Assembly (NCBI GenBank): GCA_027575765.1
Contig: JANBPT010000709.1
Location: forward strand, 1-25,375
From: Tieghemiomyces parasiticus
Lineage: Eukaryota; Kickxellomycota; Dimargaritomycetes; Dimargaritales; Dimargaritaceae
Direction: 5' to 3'
Length of the DNA stretch: 25,375 nt
Shown here one piece after another: positions 17,368-25,375 of this stretch. The notes under the pieces were generated by a model. The model ran no database searches and was not told the origin of the DNA. It saw only the letters and a program-made list of their open reading frames with translations. The position numbers were made by a program, and so were the translations under genes. Every line of letters begins with the position of its first letter. Position 1 is the first letter of the stretch.

Positions 17368-18857
17368 ATGTCGACCGACGCCCCCACTGACGATTTCGAC
17401 GACTTTGGCGACTTTGACGACTTTGAAGATTTCCAGGATGCGACAGCCGAAGTATCCACGTCCACCTCGGAATCACCAGTCTCGGAGGCCGCAACAGAAC
17501 CACCAAGCTTGGCCCACTTGAAGCTCGAGCCTACCCCTGAGAACATTTCACTCTCGCCCGCCCTGCCGATGTCCGCCCTGAATGTACCCCGGATGGCGGG
17601 GCTACCACTCGACCACGCGAAACGGAACCTGCTGGAGGCGTGCCGGAGCACTACGTTCCAGTTGTTTGTTGAGCCGCTCGAACCGTTCGACCCGGCGCTT
17701 GTCGAGGAAATTCACCGTGATATGCAGGCCCATTTCAACCAGCGTGAGGATTCCGGTCGGTCACCGATGAGGTAAATGGAGTGAAGTAAAAGACGGAGGG
17801 GGGAGGAGGGCACCTATTTAAATCCCTGATTGAGACTAAACTGTGGGGAAGGGCTACTCTGAAGCGGGTCATTCACTTGCTGTTCGCCCTGCGTTGGTTA
17901 GTTTCCAACGACTCCCACCGCACCCGTGAGCTTACCTCACTTTACCATATCTATATCTATATATATATACTTGCAGTCCCAGCTTTGCCCGGACACCGCA
18001 GCCGCCAAGTAGTCGCCACTGGACCACGCTAGCTGAGAGTCTCTCCATGAAGCCGTCGCGAAAGGCACGCTGGGAAGGGTCTAGGTCCGAAGAGGTGTGC
18101 CTCCAGTCCCTACGTCTACGCCGGAGAGTAAGTCCGGCCCACCTTAGCCCCTGGATGCCATCGCCTTATACGACGGTCAGCATTAGAATGTACACGCTTG
18201 CAGTCCCACCACCCAGCTCTAACTGACTGCCCCCCCCACTTGCGCTTGCCTTTACAATACATACCGTCAACCTACACGCTATCCAGCAGTTTCCCAATGC
18301 TGATTCACATCTAGGAACGCGGTCACCCGACACGGACAATTCGGTACGTGTGCCACCACGCTCGCATTACCATAATAGCCAGGCGGATCTAGTACCAGGC
18401 TTTCCATCCGGCTAGAAGCACATATGCTGTCCGATGGGGCTTCTAGTAGTATGGCTAAATATTGACTTCTGACGATCCCACTTTTGACTGGCTCCCAACA
18501 ATCCCCCGTCACGTTTAGCCAGAACTGATCCTCAGCCGCCTCCTTAGTGCTGCACGCTGCTACGCGGGGCCTTCCCAGACGCTACTGGATTGTCTCGAGC
18601 TGTACGCTAGCGGGTCACTCGACCCTAAATCTCGCATCGATTCGAGTAAGCCAGTAGCTTCGCTCGCGAACTCGGCACAGGGAAACACCCAGCCACCTAG
18701 CAACGACGGTGCTGAATCGTCGCTGCCACCTGCACCGGCTGCCCAGCCACCGGCCGTGGTCCCACAGCCGCTACCGCCACTGTCGCCGTCGCTGCTGGCC
18801 CTTGTCAACAGTCTTCCCGATCTCTCATTCATACTCGGCGACGAGCTAGCTCAGTGA
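17368..18857 (+). CDS. Aftiphilin/Laa2-like AP-1 clathrin accessory protein (tentative)
   Basis: Proposed exons 17368-17771, 17977-18127, 18519-18857 (introns 205 and 391 nt), all phases consistent, 297 aa. The N-terminus MSTDAPTDDFDDFGDFDDF carries repeated acidic-Phe motifs of the DFGDF type, known to bind the AP-1 gamma-ear in aftiphilin and related trans-Golgi/endosome accessory proteins. The middle has TTFQLFVEPLEPFDPALVEEIH, and exon 2 has RHWTTLAESLSMKPSRKARW followed by a Leu-rich basic stretch that resembles the clathrin-binding-box region of fungal members by pattern. A Pro-rich linker and a hydrophobic end (LPDLSFILGDELAQ) close it. The exon 2 to 3 junction spans the longest intron and could hide another small exon. 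That it is a gene is fairly sure; the family rests on motifs, not alignment. Confidence 0.6.
17945..17970. repeat. AT-rich microsatellite in an intron
   Basis: CATATCTATATCTATATATATATAC-type repeat directly before the acceptor of exon 2 (17977), similar to the TA repeat in ORC1 intron 6. Confidence 0.8.
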
Positions 18858-19106
18858 CGAGGCAAAGGGTACATAGATATCACCGGGCTATATATATAAT
18901 ATTTATTTATTTATAAGTTGTTTTAACCCCCAGGATAGCTTACCCAATTGAATCACCTCAACCTTCCTAACCGAGCTCCTCTTATAACCAACACGGGTGT
19001 TTATGCGAATGAATTAAAATCTTCCGTTATTGCCGTTCAAGAGTCAGAAAATAAAAGGCAAAGTAGTGGGGACCACAGGAGACGAGAGCAGAGACAAGGA
19101 ATCCGA
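18858..19106. other. Convergent 3' ends
   Basis: 249 bases between two convergent genes. A very AT-rich block (about 18889-18925) with ATTTATTTATTTATAA is the likely shared transcript-end region. Confidence 0.5.
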
Positions 19107-19712
19107 TCAAGGCTGGTCGGCTGGGAGCAGGACGCGCAGGCGGCTACCGGCAATGTGGATGGTGTCGTGGAGGGCGGTTTCCATTTCTTTCTCCCGAGAA
19201 CTATTATGAAGCCGGTCCTGGAACACCGGGAGTAGCTCCTCTTTGGACCGCCCGTCGACAAAAATGAGAAACCTAAACCCGTACTTCTCTTCATACGCCC
19301 TATTCAACTGCGCAAATGTCTCCAGCAGGGCCCGTTTCGTCCCCACCTCCCGGGGCTCCGGCTCGGTCCGTGCCCCCGGGGCCCCAGGCAGCCCACCGGA
19401 CTGTTCGGCCCGGCTCAACACGGACAACTGCTCCAGGTCCCGACTGCCCAAACGCGGGTGGGCATTAATGACCGCCACCCTTTCCGCATCGCTTAACGCG
19501 GCCGCATTCCTCAGGAGGCCATCGGCTGCTTGCAGGACGGCCGGATAGGAGGTGAAGGGTCGGCACCGGTACAGTCGATCGCCCAGTACATCCGCACTCT
19601 CGAAAAACACATTCATGGCCGCACGGAACTCCGACAAGGTACTGGTGTTCAACTCATCCAAGGCGGGCAGCCTGGGTAGGCCGGCGGCAGTGGAAGTGGC
19701 AACGTCCCCCAT
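19107..19712 (-). CDS. OHCU decarboxylase (ureide pathway)
   Basis: 201 aa, one exon, stop at 19107-19109 and ATG at 19710-19712. The enzyme decarboxylates 2-oxo-4-hydroxy-4-carboxy-5-ureidoimidazoline to S-allantoin, the last step of the uricase branch of purine breakdown. Seen in the sequence: LDELNTSTLSEFRAA and FFESADVLG start, RPFTSYPAVLQAAD, the catalytic-His motif NAHPRLG (His85), the AEQSG motif (Glu103, Gln104), then LNRAYEEKYGFRFLIFVDGR (136-155), all hallmark elements of the family. Length is close to the usual 170-180 aa plus a Pro/Glu-rich insert at about 108-122. The C-terminus ends ADQP, so there is no PTS1 peroxisome signal, unlike many animal homologues. Neither uricase nor HIU hydrolase is in the window. 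It is the only clearly recognised conserved enzyme here without introns. Confidence 0.93.
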   Translation of the reverse strand: MGDVATSTAAGLPRLPALDELNTSTLSEFRAAMNVFFESADVLGDRLYRCRPFTSYPAVLQAADGLLRNAAALSDAERVAVINAHPRLGSRDLEQLSVLSRAEQSGGLPGAPGARTEPEPREVGTKRALLETFAQLNRAYEEKYGFRFLIFVDGRSKEELLPVFQDRLHNSSREKEMETALHDTIHIAGSRLRVLLPADQP

Positions 19713-19973
19713 TGGCGATTCTTACTATTTTTTTCCAGGAATGTGAAGCTTCTTCAACTGAACAGGCGACAGAGGGGCGTTGGACAGGTAGCGAAACGCC
19801 AAAATAAATAAACAATAATTTGTCAGGTGGAAGTGGGACGCTGGTTCAGCGCATTGTGTTAAGACGGGATGGGCAAAGCGAAGGTCACAGGGCCATGGGT
19901 GGCGTCGACGGCAGTCCCAATGGATTGTTGTACTTATACATGTATTGGGTCTGAGACTACTTGTCATAACGAC

Positions 19974-19980
19974 AAAAAAA
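19974..19980 (-). terminator. Pol III terminator of tRNA-Thr
   Basis: Seven A on the + strand, that is T7 on the transcribed minus strand, four bases after the tRNA end. Confidence 0.85.
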
Positions 19981-19984
19981 TGTG

Positions 19985-20057
19985 TGCCTTCTACCAGAAT
20001 CGAACTGATGACCTTGTGCTTACTAGGCACACGCTCTGCCAACTGAGCCAAGAAGGC
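19985..20057 (-). tRNA. tRNA-Thr (anticodon AGT)
   Basis: 73 bases, no intron. Acceptor GCCTTCT pairs with AGAAGGC, discriminator A. D arm GCTC/GAGC; anticodon stem TGTGC/GCACA with loop CTAGTAA, anticodon AGT (expected to be inosine-modified and read ACT/ACC); T arm ATCAG/CTGGT with loop TTCGATT. A T7 terminator follows. Confidence 0.97.
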
Positions 20058-20185
20058 GGATATTATTGTGAAGCCGAGCACGGCTTCTCCCTTTGAGGAG
20101 CTGTAATAGGCCGCGCCTATACAACCATCAAAAAGTAACAAAAGAAAGGAGACCGGGCGACCTCGGGGAGAGGCCCGGAAGAGAC

Positions 20186-20206
20186 GGGGGGCCAGCCAGG
20201 CCCCCC
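20186..20206. repeat. GC-rich perfect 8-bp hairpin
   Basis: GGGGGGCC (20186-20193) and GGCCCCCC (20199-20206) around a five-base loop, 130 bases upstream of tRNA-Thr in its own orientation. Confidence 0.6.
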
Positions 20207-20242
20207 ACCAATTAGCGTCAATCATTTATTATAGTCATTGTA

Positions 20243-20917
20243 TATAAGCCGGGCCCAAGTATGTAACACAGGACCCGGCAGCTTATTCCCGATTCCTGTC
20301 CCATAGTGCCATCCGTTGGCACTATTTCGTTAGTAAAGTCTAGTACCAACATCCCCTCAAGCTCGTTTGTTGGTAACGTTTCTAGATTTTGTTTTGAGGT
20401 TTTCTCCGTCAATAGTTAACCTATCGAACTTTGCGTTACAGATTCGGACAGCCCTGGTCCGACTGTACTTTCCTGAACTCTCCACTTCGTCTCGGAGGTT
20501 CTTTTGAAAGCGGGACTGGCTCCAGATACCAGTCCGCTTTACATTATTTGGCTTTCCGACATTGATTTGAACTTTTAAATATATCCAGCGGGCACGTCAT
20601 TACCCCGAAGTTTTAAACAATCGCCAATACCCATTAGGGTAACGGCGGTTCTAAGTTTAAGGTTACTCGTGGTCTGTAGGGAGATGTCGGTCACTTCCCC
20701 CGCTCTCGAGTATAAGATTCGAGCCCGCAGGGGTAAGTCAGAGGTTACCATCTTTTTCCTCCACATTATTATTCATCTTGTCTCTATATCTTGTTATTTC
20801 TTAAATAGTTGGGACAGCATTGCGGTCCCATACTGTTTATGTTTACCTCAGTAGTAAACAAACATTTCCTGCCTCTTTTTGCCGTTGGACACAGACTGTA
20901 GTTGCGTACTGTCCAAC
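20243..20917. repeat. Cluster of eight stem-loops
   Basis: Eight inverted repeats follow one another: 20243-20286 (ATAAGC+CGGG arms, imperfect), 20303-20325 (ATAGTGCC/GGCACTAT, perfect, loop 7), 20344-20375 (TACCAAC/GTTGGTA), 20438-20466 (ACAG+TCGGAC with two-base bulge), 20507-20540 (12 bp with one bulged G), 20622-20647 (CGCC+TACCC with an internal loop), 20810-20830 (TGGGAC/GTCCCA), 20884-20917 (GTTGGACA/TGTCCAAC, loop 18). No protein frame runs through them. It lies on the 5' side of tRNA-Thr. A decayed mobile element, a structured RNA or a palindromic element family are possible; none can be named. Confidence 0.5.
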
Positions 20918-21662
20918 TGTTGTCTCTAGCCCCAGAGCCTAGCACCACATTATTGTTGTGAGCGATATGCATAAGACGTGTAACAAAAGGAAACTAGTCA
21001 GAAGGAGTTGTAGAAATAATGGGGCAATGGGCAATTTGACGGTAGAGTCAAGGGTGAATACAAAATGGATCGGCAAACATGAGCAGAGAGGACAAGGTTT
21101 AAACTTTAGGATAGACAACTCCAGATTGGAAATTGAGATATAACTGAAATTTACTACTAGGTGCGGTAGGCGTAAATCGTACTAAAATATCGACCAAGCT
21201 TTAAAACTTCAAACGGGGATTGGGGATTGTTAGTTTGGATGTTAGCTGTTTTTTTATTGAGTGGCGACCCTTAGGTCTTTGTATACGTGAATGGTGGCCA
21301 GCATCAATCAAGTGACTAGTCAGCCTGGACTAGGGGAATCCAGGACGACAGGCCGTGGCGGGACCGGGCGCCGGCGTGAATAGAGGGGCAGCTAGGTAGC
21401 CACCAGAGCCAGGGTAGAGAAAAGAGAAGGTCCTAGAAGGATAGGAGGCGGCGGCGCCTGGAATGGAAGCGATGTTCAAAGGCCAGGAAGAATGAACGCC
21501 TATCGAAAAGGATAGATGGAAAGCAGGTTAAGAAAGGGAGGATAATGGATCTGGATAAAAGCGTGAAACCTGGATAATGCAGACTACCAAATAAGTAGGC
21601 CATCATTAATCGGGATCAAGCTATGGGGCATGGGGTGCGCGGAGGCGTGGATGTGGCATCAA

Positions 21663-21689
21663 CCAATGATCCAATGAGATTATCATTGG
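21663..21689. repeat. Perfect 8-bp inverted repeat
   Basis: CCAATGAT (21663-21670) and ATCATTGG (21682-21689) around an 11-base loop that begins with another CCAATGA copy. Confidence 0.5.
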
Positions 21690-22911
21690 GAAGGCATTTC
21701 AATCGACTACGATGCAGAATGGGATGGTACAGTCACGGTGCTAAGGAATGGAATAGGAGCGGAAAGTAGCAAGGGATCAACAAAGGACGTAAAAGAGTAG
21801 CGGGTTACTATGAACACCAAGTGGTACAGAATAGTAGGTGGTAGACATGCAAGTTCAATACAACTGGGGCCCTTAGGTTGGTGGGAGTCGGTTTCGTGGC
21901 AGTGTGGTTGTTAGCTAGTTGGTGAATGGTATCACCAAAGGTTACATAAGACTGTACATATATGAAGTATTCCCGAGGTTTGCATAGAAGTGTTCATGCA
22001 CTGTAGGCGGGATGTGCCAATGGTTGTAAGTGCCATATGCATGACAGCAATTGTGAATATAGCAAGGTGCAGTAGCAGTTGCAACTGCAGCAGGACGCAG
22101 TGGCAATTATGAGAGTAGTAAAGTGCGAATGATTCTATGAGAACCACAGTAGAGAAAGCAGAGGAAGTAGATTCAGATTTGGCTGAAGGGTGGTTAAACT
22201 TGGTAGGATTGGCATGGTAGTGGGAACAAGAAATATTGGCAAACAAAATGAAAAAGGCTGGCATTGAACAGATTGACATGTAAAGAATGGCCGGGATACG
22301 GTAACTATGCAGGCCGGGCAAGCTAAATTGACCAGCTAAAGATAAAAGAGTACCAGGTTAAAATTGGCTCTTAACTATAGAACTGGATTGATTCGCCAGA
22401 CTGGACGTCAGGAGGGTACGGCCAACTTCTAGCGGAGGTGTCGTTCGGCCCGGGAGCTTGTTCGATCTTTGGATGGTCAATTTGTGCGAGCACAATGGCG
22501 AAATAGGGCGTAGTAGGCATGGCCTTCCGTTCTCTCCGGTAGCCTTAAATTTTGGTATGTAGAAAACCAATAGGATGCACCAATGGCTTTGTGAAACAGA
22601 CCCAGTTTGGACCAGTTTTGAATTTTTATTATTTTTTTAAAACAATACGGAACAAAAATACCGACTTGGAGACAAGATATACCAAGAGCTTGATTGTACT
22701 ATGTTTGAGCTAACCACCAGAGAAGGCAATAAATAAAAGGAGATCGATTATGCGCCAGTGTTTAGGGCGGGACAAACAGGGTTTAGAGGGCAATAATTGT
22801 GTTCCAAACCAGGGGTGAGCCATTAATAGGGTTGTACCGCGCCCGCTCCACATAATTGCCCCTCCCCCGGCTACTGGGTTTGTAGATCATTGCCACATTA
22901 GCTTACTGGCG

Positions 22912-22933
22912 GGTAACAGTAAGGGTAAGACCC
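22912..22933. repeat. Perfect 7-bp hairpin
   Basis: CTTACTG / CAGTAAG around an eight-base loop, directly followed by a small AGGGT-AAG-ACCCT stem overlapping by one or two bases. Confidence 0.4.
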
Positions 22934-23255
22934 TGAAGGGGTGGGGGCCGAAATCAGTGGAGTTCAACTTAGTAGGAGGGAGGCCTATCGCTCATTATGC
23001 AACCTCAGTTAGTTGGCGGTCCTGCAGCCTGCCCTTCCCTGTATAGGTGAGAGGGGAGGTATTTGCCGTCGATGAAATTTTGCCGTCAAAAGGTCTTTAT
23101 TTCCACTCAGCCTTTTGAATGCAGTACTATTTTAATGATCGGATGGGGGAAGTTCTAAATGCTGGGATGAGGATTATTCACAAATGGGGGATATACAAAA
23201 ATGGCGAGTATCGGGTAGCATGGTGGACTGTACAGGAGGCTAATCAGCCGTAAAC

Positions 23256-24236
23256 TCAAACGAAGATGGGGTGCATCTTGAAGGCAGTCGCGTTGGTCTG
23301 ACGCGAAACTGGCACGGGAAGGACGCGGGATAGACGGGGAAGCGGGGCTTCGATGATATCCACGATCCGCGGACTGGGAGCGGGTGATGACTGGGTCGAA
23401 AAAATGTCGTGAAGTACGGGTGAGGACTCGAGCGAAGCGTATAAAGGCGGAGGGGACGAGGACAGAACGGAGGAAGTAGACGTGGAGCGGCCGCGCAGGC
23501 TAGTACAGACGTCGTCTACCGGTGAGGTGCAGTACAGGCCTAAGGCCGGGGCCAGAGTGGTCACCGTTGACGTACCAGCCTTGGCGAACTGAGAATAGTC
23601 CAGGCTGGGCAGGGCCTTGTCGTTCGAGGTGGATTCCGAGCGAGGACGAAAGAGCGAGGGCAGGGTGAGACCGGCCTGGTGGGAGACAGGCTGCAAGGAC
23701 GGGAGGTGCGGGGTAGGCGGGGCCGATACGGTGGTACAGGGCATGCTGAACTTGGGTGTGGACCGAATGGTTGTCTGGTTGGACGCCGAATAGGGGCCCT
23801 GGCGACAGACACCAGTCGTCTGCTTAGGCGTACTCGACACCGCGCGGCTCAACGAGTTGGCGGCAGGGGTACGTGGGTGGAAAAGAGGTGCGGAATGGGG
23901 ATAGGCGGGGGGAGCGTAGGGCTGGTAGCTGTAGTAGTGGCGAGGGTATCCCGGCACCCGACTAGGGGCAGCAGACAGGGTGGCAAGCTGGTGGGGGCGG
24001 CGCTCACGGCGCACGGAATTGGTGTGGGTGCGCTTGTGACGAGTAAGCTCATCGGAGCGGGAAAAGCGCTTCAGGCAACCGTCGAAGTCGCAGGCGTGAG
24101 GCTTCTCGCCGGTGTGGGTGCGGATGTGGCGGGTCTGATGCTCGAGGCGCACAAAGGACTGGGGACACATAGGGCAGTGGTACGGCCGGGGGCGGCTTTC
24201 CTTGGCTGGCTGGCTCGGGGCGGTCAAATAAGTCAT
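23256..24236 (-). CDS. CreA/Mig1-like C2H2 carbon catabolite repressor
   Basis: 326 aa, single exon as modelled, ATG 24234-24236 and stop 23256-23258. Two adjacent C2H2 fingers: C21-C24-H37-H41 and C49-C54-H67-H71, joined by the TGEKPHAC linker. The recognition helices [13 protein letters not shown] and [13 protein letters not shown] are those of the CreA/Mig1 family, which binds SYGGRG/GC-rich sites and represses alternative-carbon genes when glucose is plentiful. After the fingers comes a basic RRERRPHQ stretch, then a Ser/Pro/Thr-rich, probably disordered region with candidate phosphorylation sites; near the end lie short hydrophobic motifs ([20 protein letters not shown]) that could contact corepressors. 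Only about 20 residues precede finger 1, fewer than in Aspergillus CreA. A long leader (TATA about 490 bases upstream) leaves room for a 5' exon I cannot confirm. Orthology within the Mig/CreA group is not settled. Confidence 0.9.
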   Translation of the reverse strand: MTYLTAPSQPAKESRPRPYHCPMCPQSFVRLEHQTRHIRTHTGEKPHACDFDGCLKRFSRSDELTRHKRTHTNSVRRERRPHQLATLSAAPSRVPGYPRHYYSYQPYAPPAYPHSAPLFHPRTPAANSLSRAVSSTPKQTTGVCRQGPYSASNQTTIRSTPKFSMPCTTVSAPPTPHLPSLQPVSHQAGLTLPSLFRPRSESTSNDKALPSLDYSQFAKAGTSTVTTLAPALGLYCTSPVDDVCTSLRGRSTSTSSVLSSSPPPLYASLESSPVLHDIFSTQSSPAPSPRIVDIIEAPLPRLSRVLPVPVSRQTNATAFKMHPIFV

Positions 24237-24519
24237 AGTGGTGAGGAGGGTATATTGGGGTGCTCAGGTACGGGATGGGTGGCCGTGTTGATGTTCCCAG
24301 GGTTGATGGACGGGCTGAGTGCAGCGTTCGGCAGGGGCGGTAGGAAAAACCAAAGAGAAGAGAGTTACTAAATCAAATAAGGACCGGTATTAACGCAGGA
24401 CATAGTTCGCCAGGGACGAGAGACGTTAGGATCGAACGGCGAGGGCAGAGTGGTGTGGGTGTTGGGGCAAAGACCGACAACCAATACAATGAATAAGCCG
24501 ATGACGAGCGGGAGAATGA

Positions 24520-24693
24520 TCATTGACGACTGTGAACCACAAGCTGGGGTCTGGAACTTGTAGCGGCTGATGAGCGTCTTTGATGTGAATACTGCAAAGA
24601 TAGCCGTCGATCAGGCGGAGCGATGCATGAGCTAGAGAGGAACGGGTCTGGTATGGGGGAAGTGGCTGGTGAGCGATGTGGGGGAATGTCCAT
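24520..24693 (-). other. Possible upstream ORF in the zinc-finger gene leader
   Basis: ATG at 24691-24693 lies about 30 bases after the minus-strand TATA box and opens 57 codons ending at 24520. It is out of the main gene, Pro/Ser-rich, without a known domain. It could be a regulatory uORF, part of a 5' exon, or chance. Confidence 0.25.
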
Positions 24694-25167
24694 CCGGCCA
24701 GCCAGGCGAACAAGCTGGGGTTTATATATCTATTCGGGGTGGGGGAAGAAGAAGTGGAGTGCGTTCACCCGTGTTGCCGCCACTCTCCGGGGGATGGGAG
24801 GGAGAGAAATGAGGGGATTGCAGAGCACAGGAGGCTTAGGGGCAGGGACCTGCGGTGACGGGCTGTGGGGCCTGCTGAGTGACTGTATGCACCAGAGACG
24901 GTGAGGAATTCCGTGATTAGCACTTGCGTAACCCCATCCTTCCTCCCTCTCTCTCGCCTATGGCCATGGCTACGGCTATCGCTATATGGCCTACGAGGGC
25001 GGGGCGAGATGCGGTGGATTCCGCAGGGCGGAGTGTTGTGTCGAGGAGGTAGAGGCGGGGAGGGGGGACAGGGTGGGGTGGCAGTGAGGCCTTGTGGCGG
25101 TGGCAGGGCTCAGCGGGAAGCCTGGTGGAAGTGGGGTGGAGGGGTGCTGTGCAAAGAAGGGGTGGGG
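24544..25167 (-). promoter_or_regulatory. Run of CreA/Mig1-type (SYGGRG) sites
   Basis: Fourteen SYGGRG matches are visible on the + strand at 24544, 24678, 24715, 24739, 24754, 24787, 24865, 24999, 25028, 25055, 25073, 25131, 25136 and 25162. They lie upstream of the CreA-like gene, which fits autoregulation, but the strand is G-rich overall, which raises the background. Confidence 0.4.
24721..24728 (-). promoter_or_regulatory. TATA box of the zinc-finger gene
   Basis: TATATAAA on the minus strand, about 490 bases before the ATG at 24236; the best core-promoter word in the upstream region. Confidence 0.5.
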
Positions 25168-25375
25168 TTGGGATGGGGGGAGGCTGGCCTCCTGCGACCC
25201 ACGCGACAGACCAGGCCGTCCCTCAGCTCTGCATGCGTCCCCTCAGGTCTCCTGCGCATCGCAGCAGTCCTTGGCAAGAAAAGCGTGTGTGTATGCGCAG
25301 AATTAGACTCATGCAGCCGCGCTCTTCCGTCGCACACATACACGCGCCCTGTCCACCATCCAGACGTTCACCTGC
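24729..25375. other. G-rich upstream region at the window end
   Basis: About 650 bases, strongly G-rich on the + strand from 24780 to 25190, holding most of the SYGGRG words. No gene is supported on either strand. Confidence 0.5.

Larger units (their letters stand above)
20918..23255. other. Gene-poor stretch
   Basis: About 2.3 kb without a supported gene. Purine-rich on the + strand from about 21400 to 22300, with short frames that show no domain. Perfect inverted repeats occur at 21663-21689 and 22912-22933, and a 14-base self-complementary word at 22075-22088 (GCAGTTGCAACTGC). The right end should hold the 3' UTR of the zinc-finger gene. Confidence 0.5.

Noticed and set aside
19725..20225. 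166-codon minus frame
   Set aside because: It runs straight through the tRNA-Thr gene and its terminator, so it is not a protein gene.
21932..22321. 129-codon minus frame with hydrophobic stretches
   Set aside because: It arises from purine-rich + strand DNA; AT-ending codons unlike the genes here and no membrane-protein family pattern.
23679..24371. 230-codon plus frame opposite the zinc-finger gene
   Set aside because: Shadow of the GC-rich CreA-like coding sequence, whose fingers are unmistakable.
1..25375. CRISPR array, bacterial operons or prophage
   Set aside because: No regularly spaced direct repeats; spliced eukaryotic genes throughout.

Overview
The window reads as nuclear DNA of a filamentous or early-diverging fungus. 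Support comes from GC-rich coding exons split by short GT-AG introns (about 80-390 nt), eukaryotic tRNA genes with T-run (Pol III) ends, a CreA/Mig1-type C2H2 carbon-repressor, and clear orthologues of the conserved eukaryotic proteins Utp13/TBL3 and Orc1. The exact phylum cannot be read from the sequence; a non-Dikarya lineage is only a guess.

Layout. 1-75: last codons of a basic protein (+). 1134-4376: UTP13 (small-subunit processome), five exons (+). 4377-7116: intergenic DNA with several small hairpins, a nested hairpin beside a TATA box, and a 36-bp direct repeat. 7117-7695: small secreted protein (+). 8148-11580: large, disordered, probably nuclear protein with two SUMO-interaction-like motifs; a three-exon model fits (+). 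12709-12894: very small secreted protein behind a good TATA box (+). 14113-16488: ORC1, seven exons, starting directly at the AAA+ domain with no visible BAH domain (+). 16805-16878: tRNA-Asn(GTT) (+). 17368-18857: three-exon protein with a DDFGDF-type N-terminus, resembling aftiphilin/Laa2 AP-1 accessory proteins (+). 19107-19712: OHCU decarboxylase of ureide catabolism (-). 19985-20057: tRNA-Thr(AGT) (-). 20058-23255: gene-poor stretch whose first 0.7 kb is packed with hairpins. 23256-24236: CreA/Mig1-like zinc-finger repressor (-), with a TATA box and a dense run of CreA-type sites upstream.

The genes do not form a pathway: ribosome biogenesis, replication origin licensing, clathrin/AP-1 traffic, purine breakdown and carbon repression sit side by side, as usual in fungal chromosomes. 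The least explained parts are the BAH-less Orc1, the SIM-bearing disordered protein, the two orphan secreted proteins, and the hairpin-rich intergenic DNA, especially next to tRNA-Thr.
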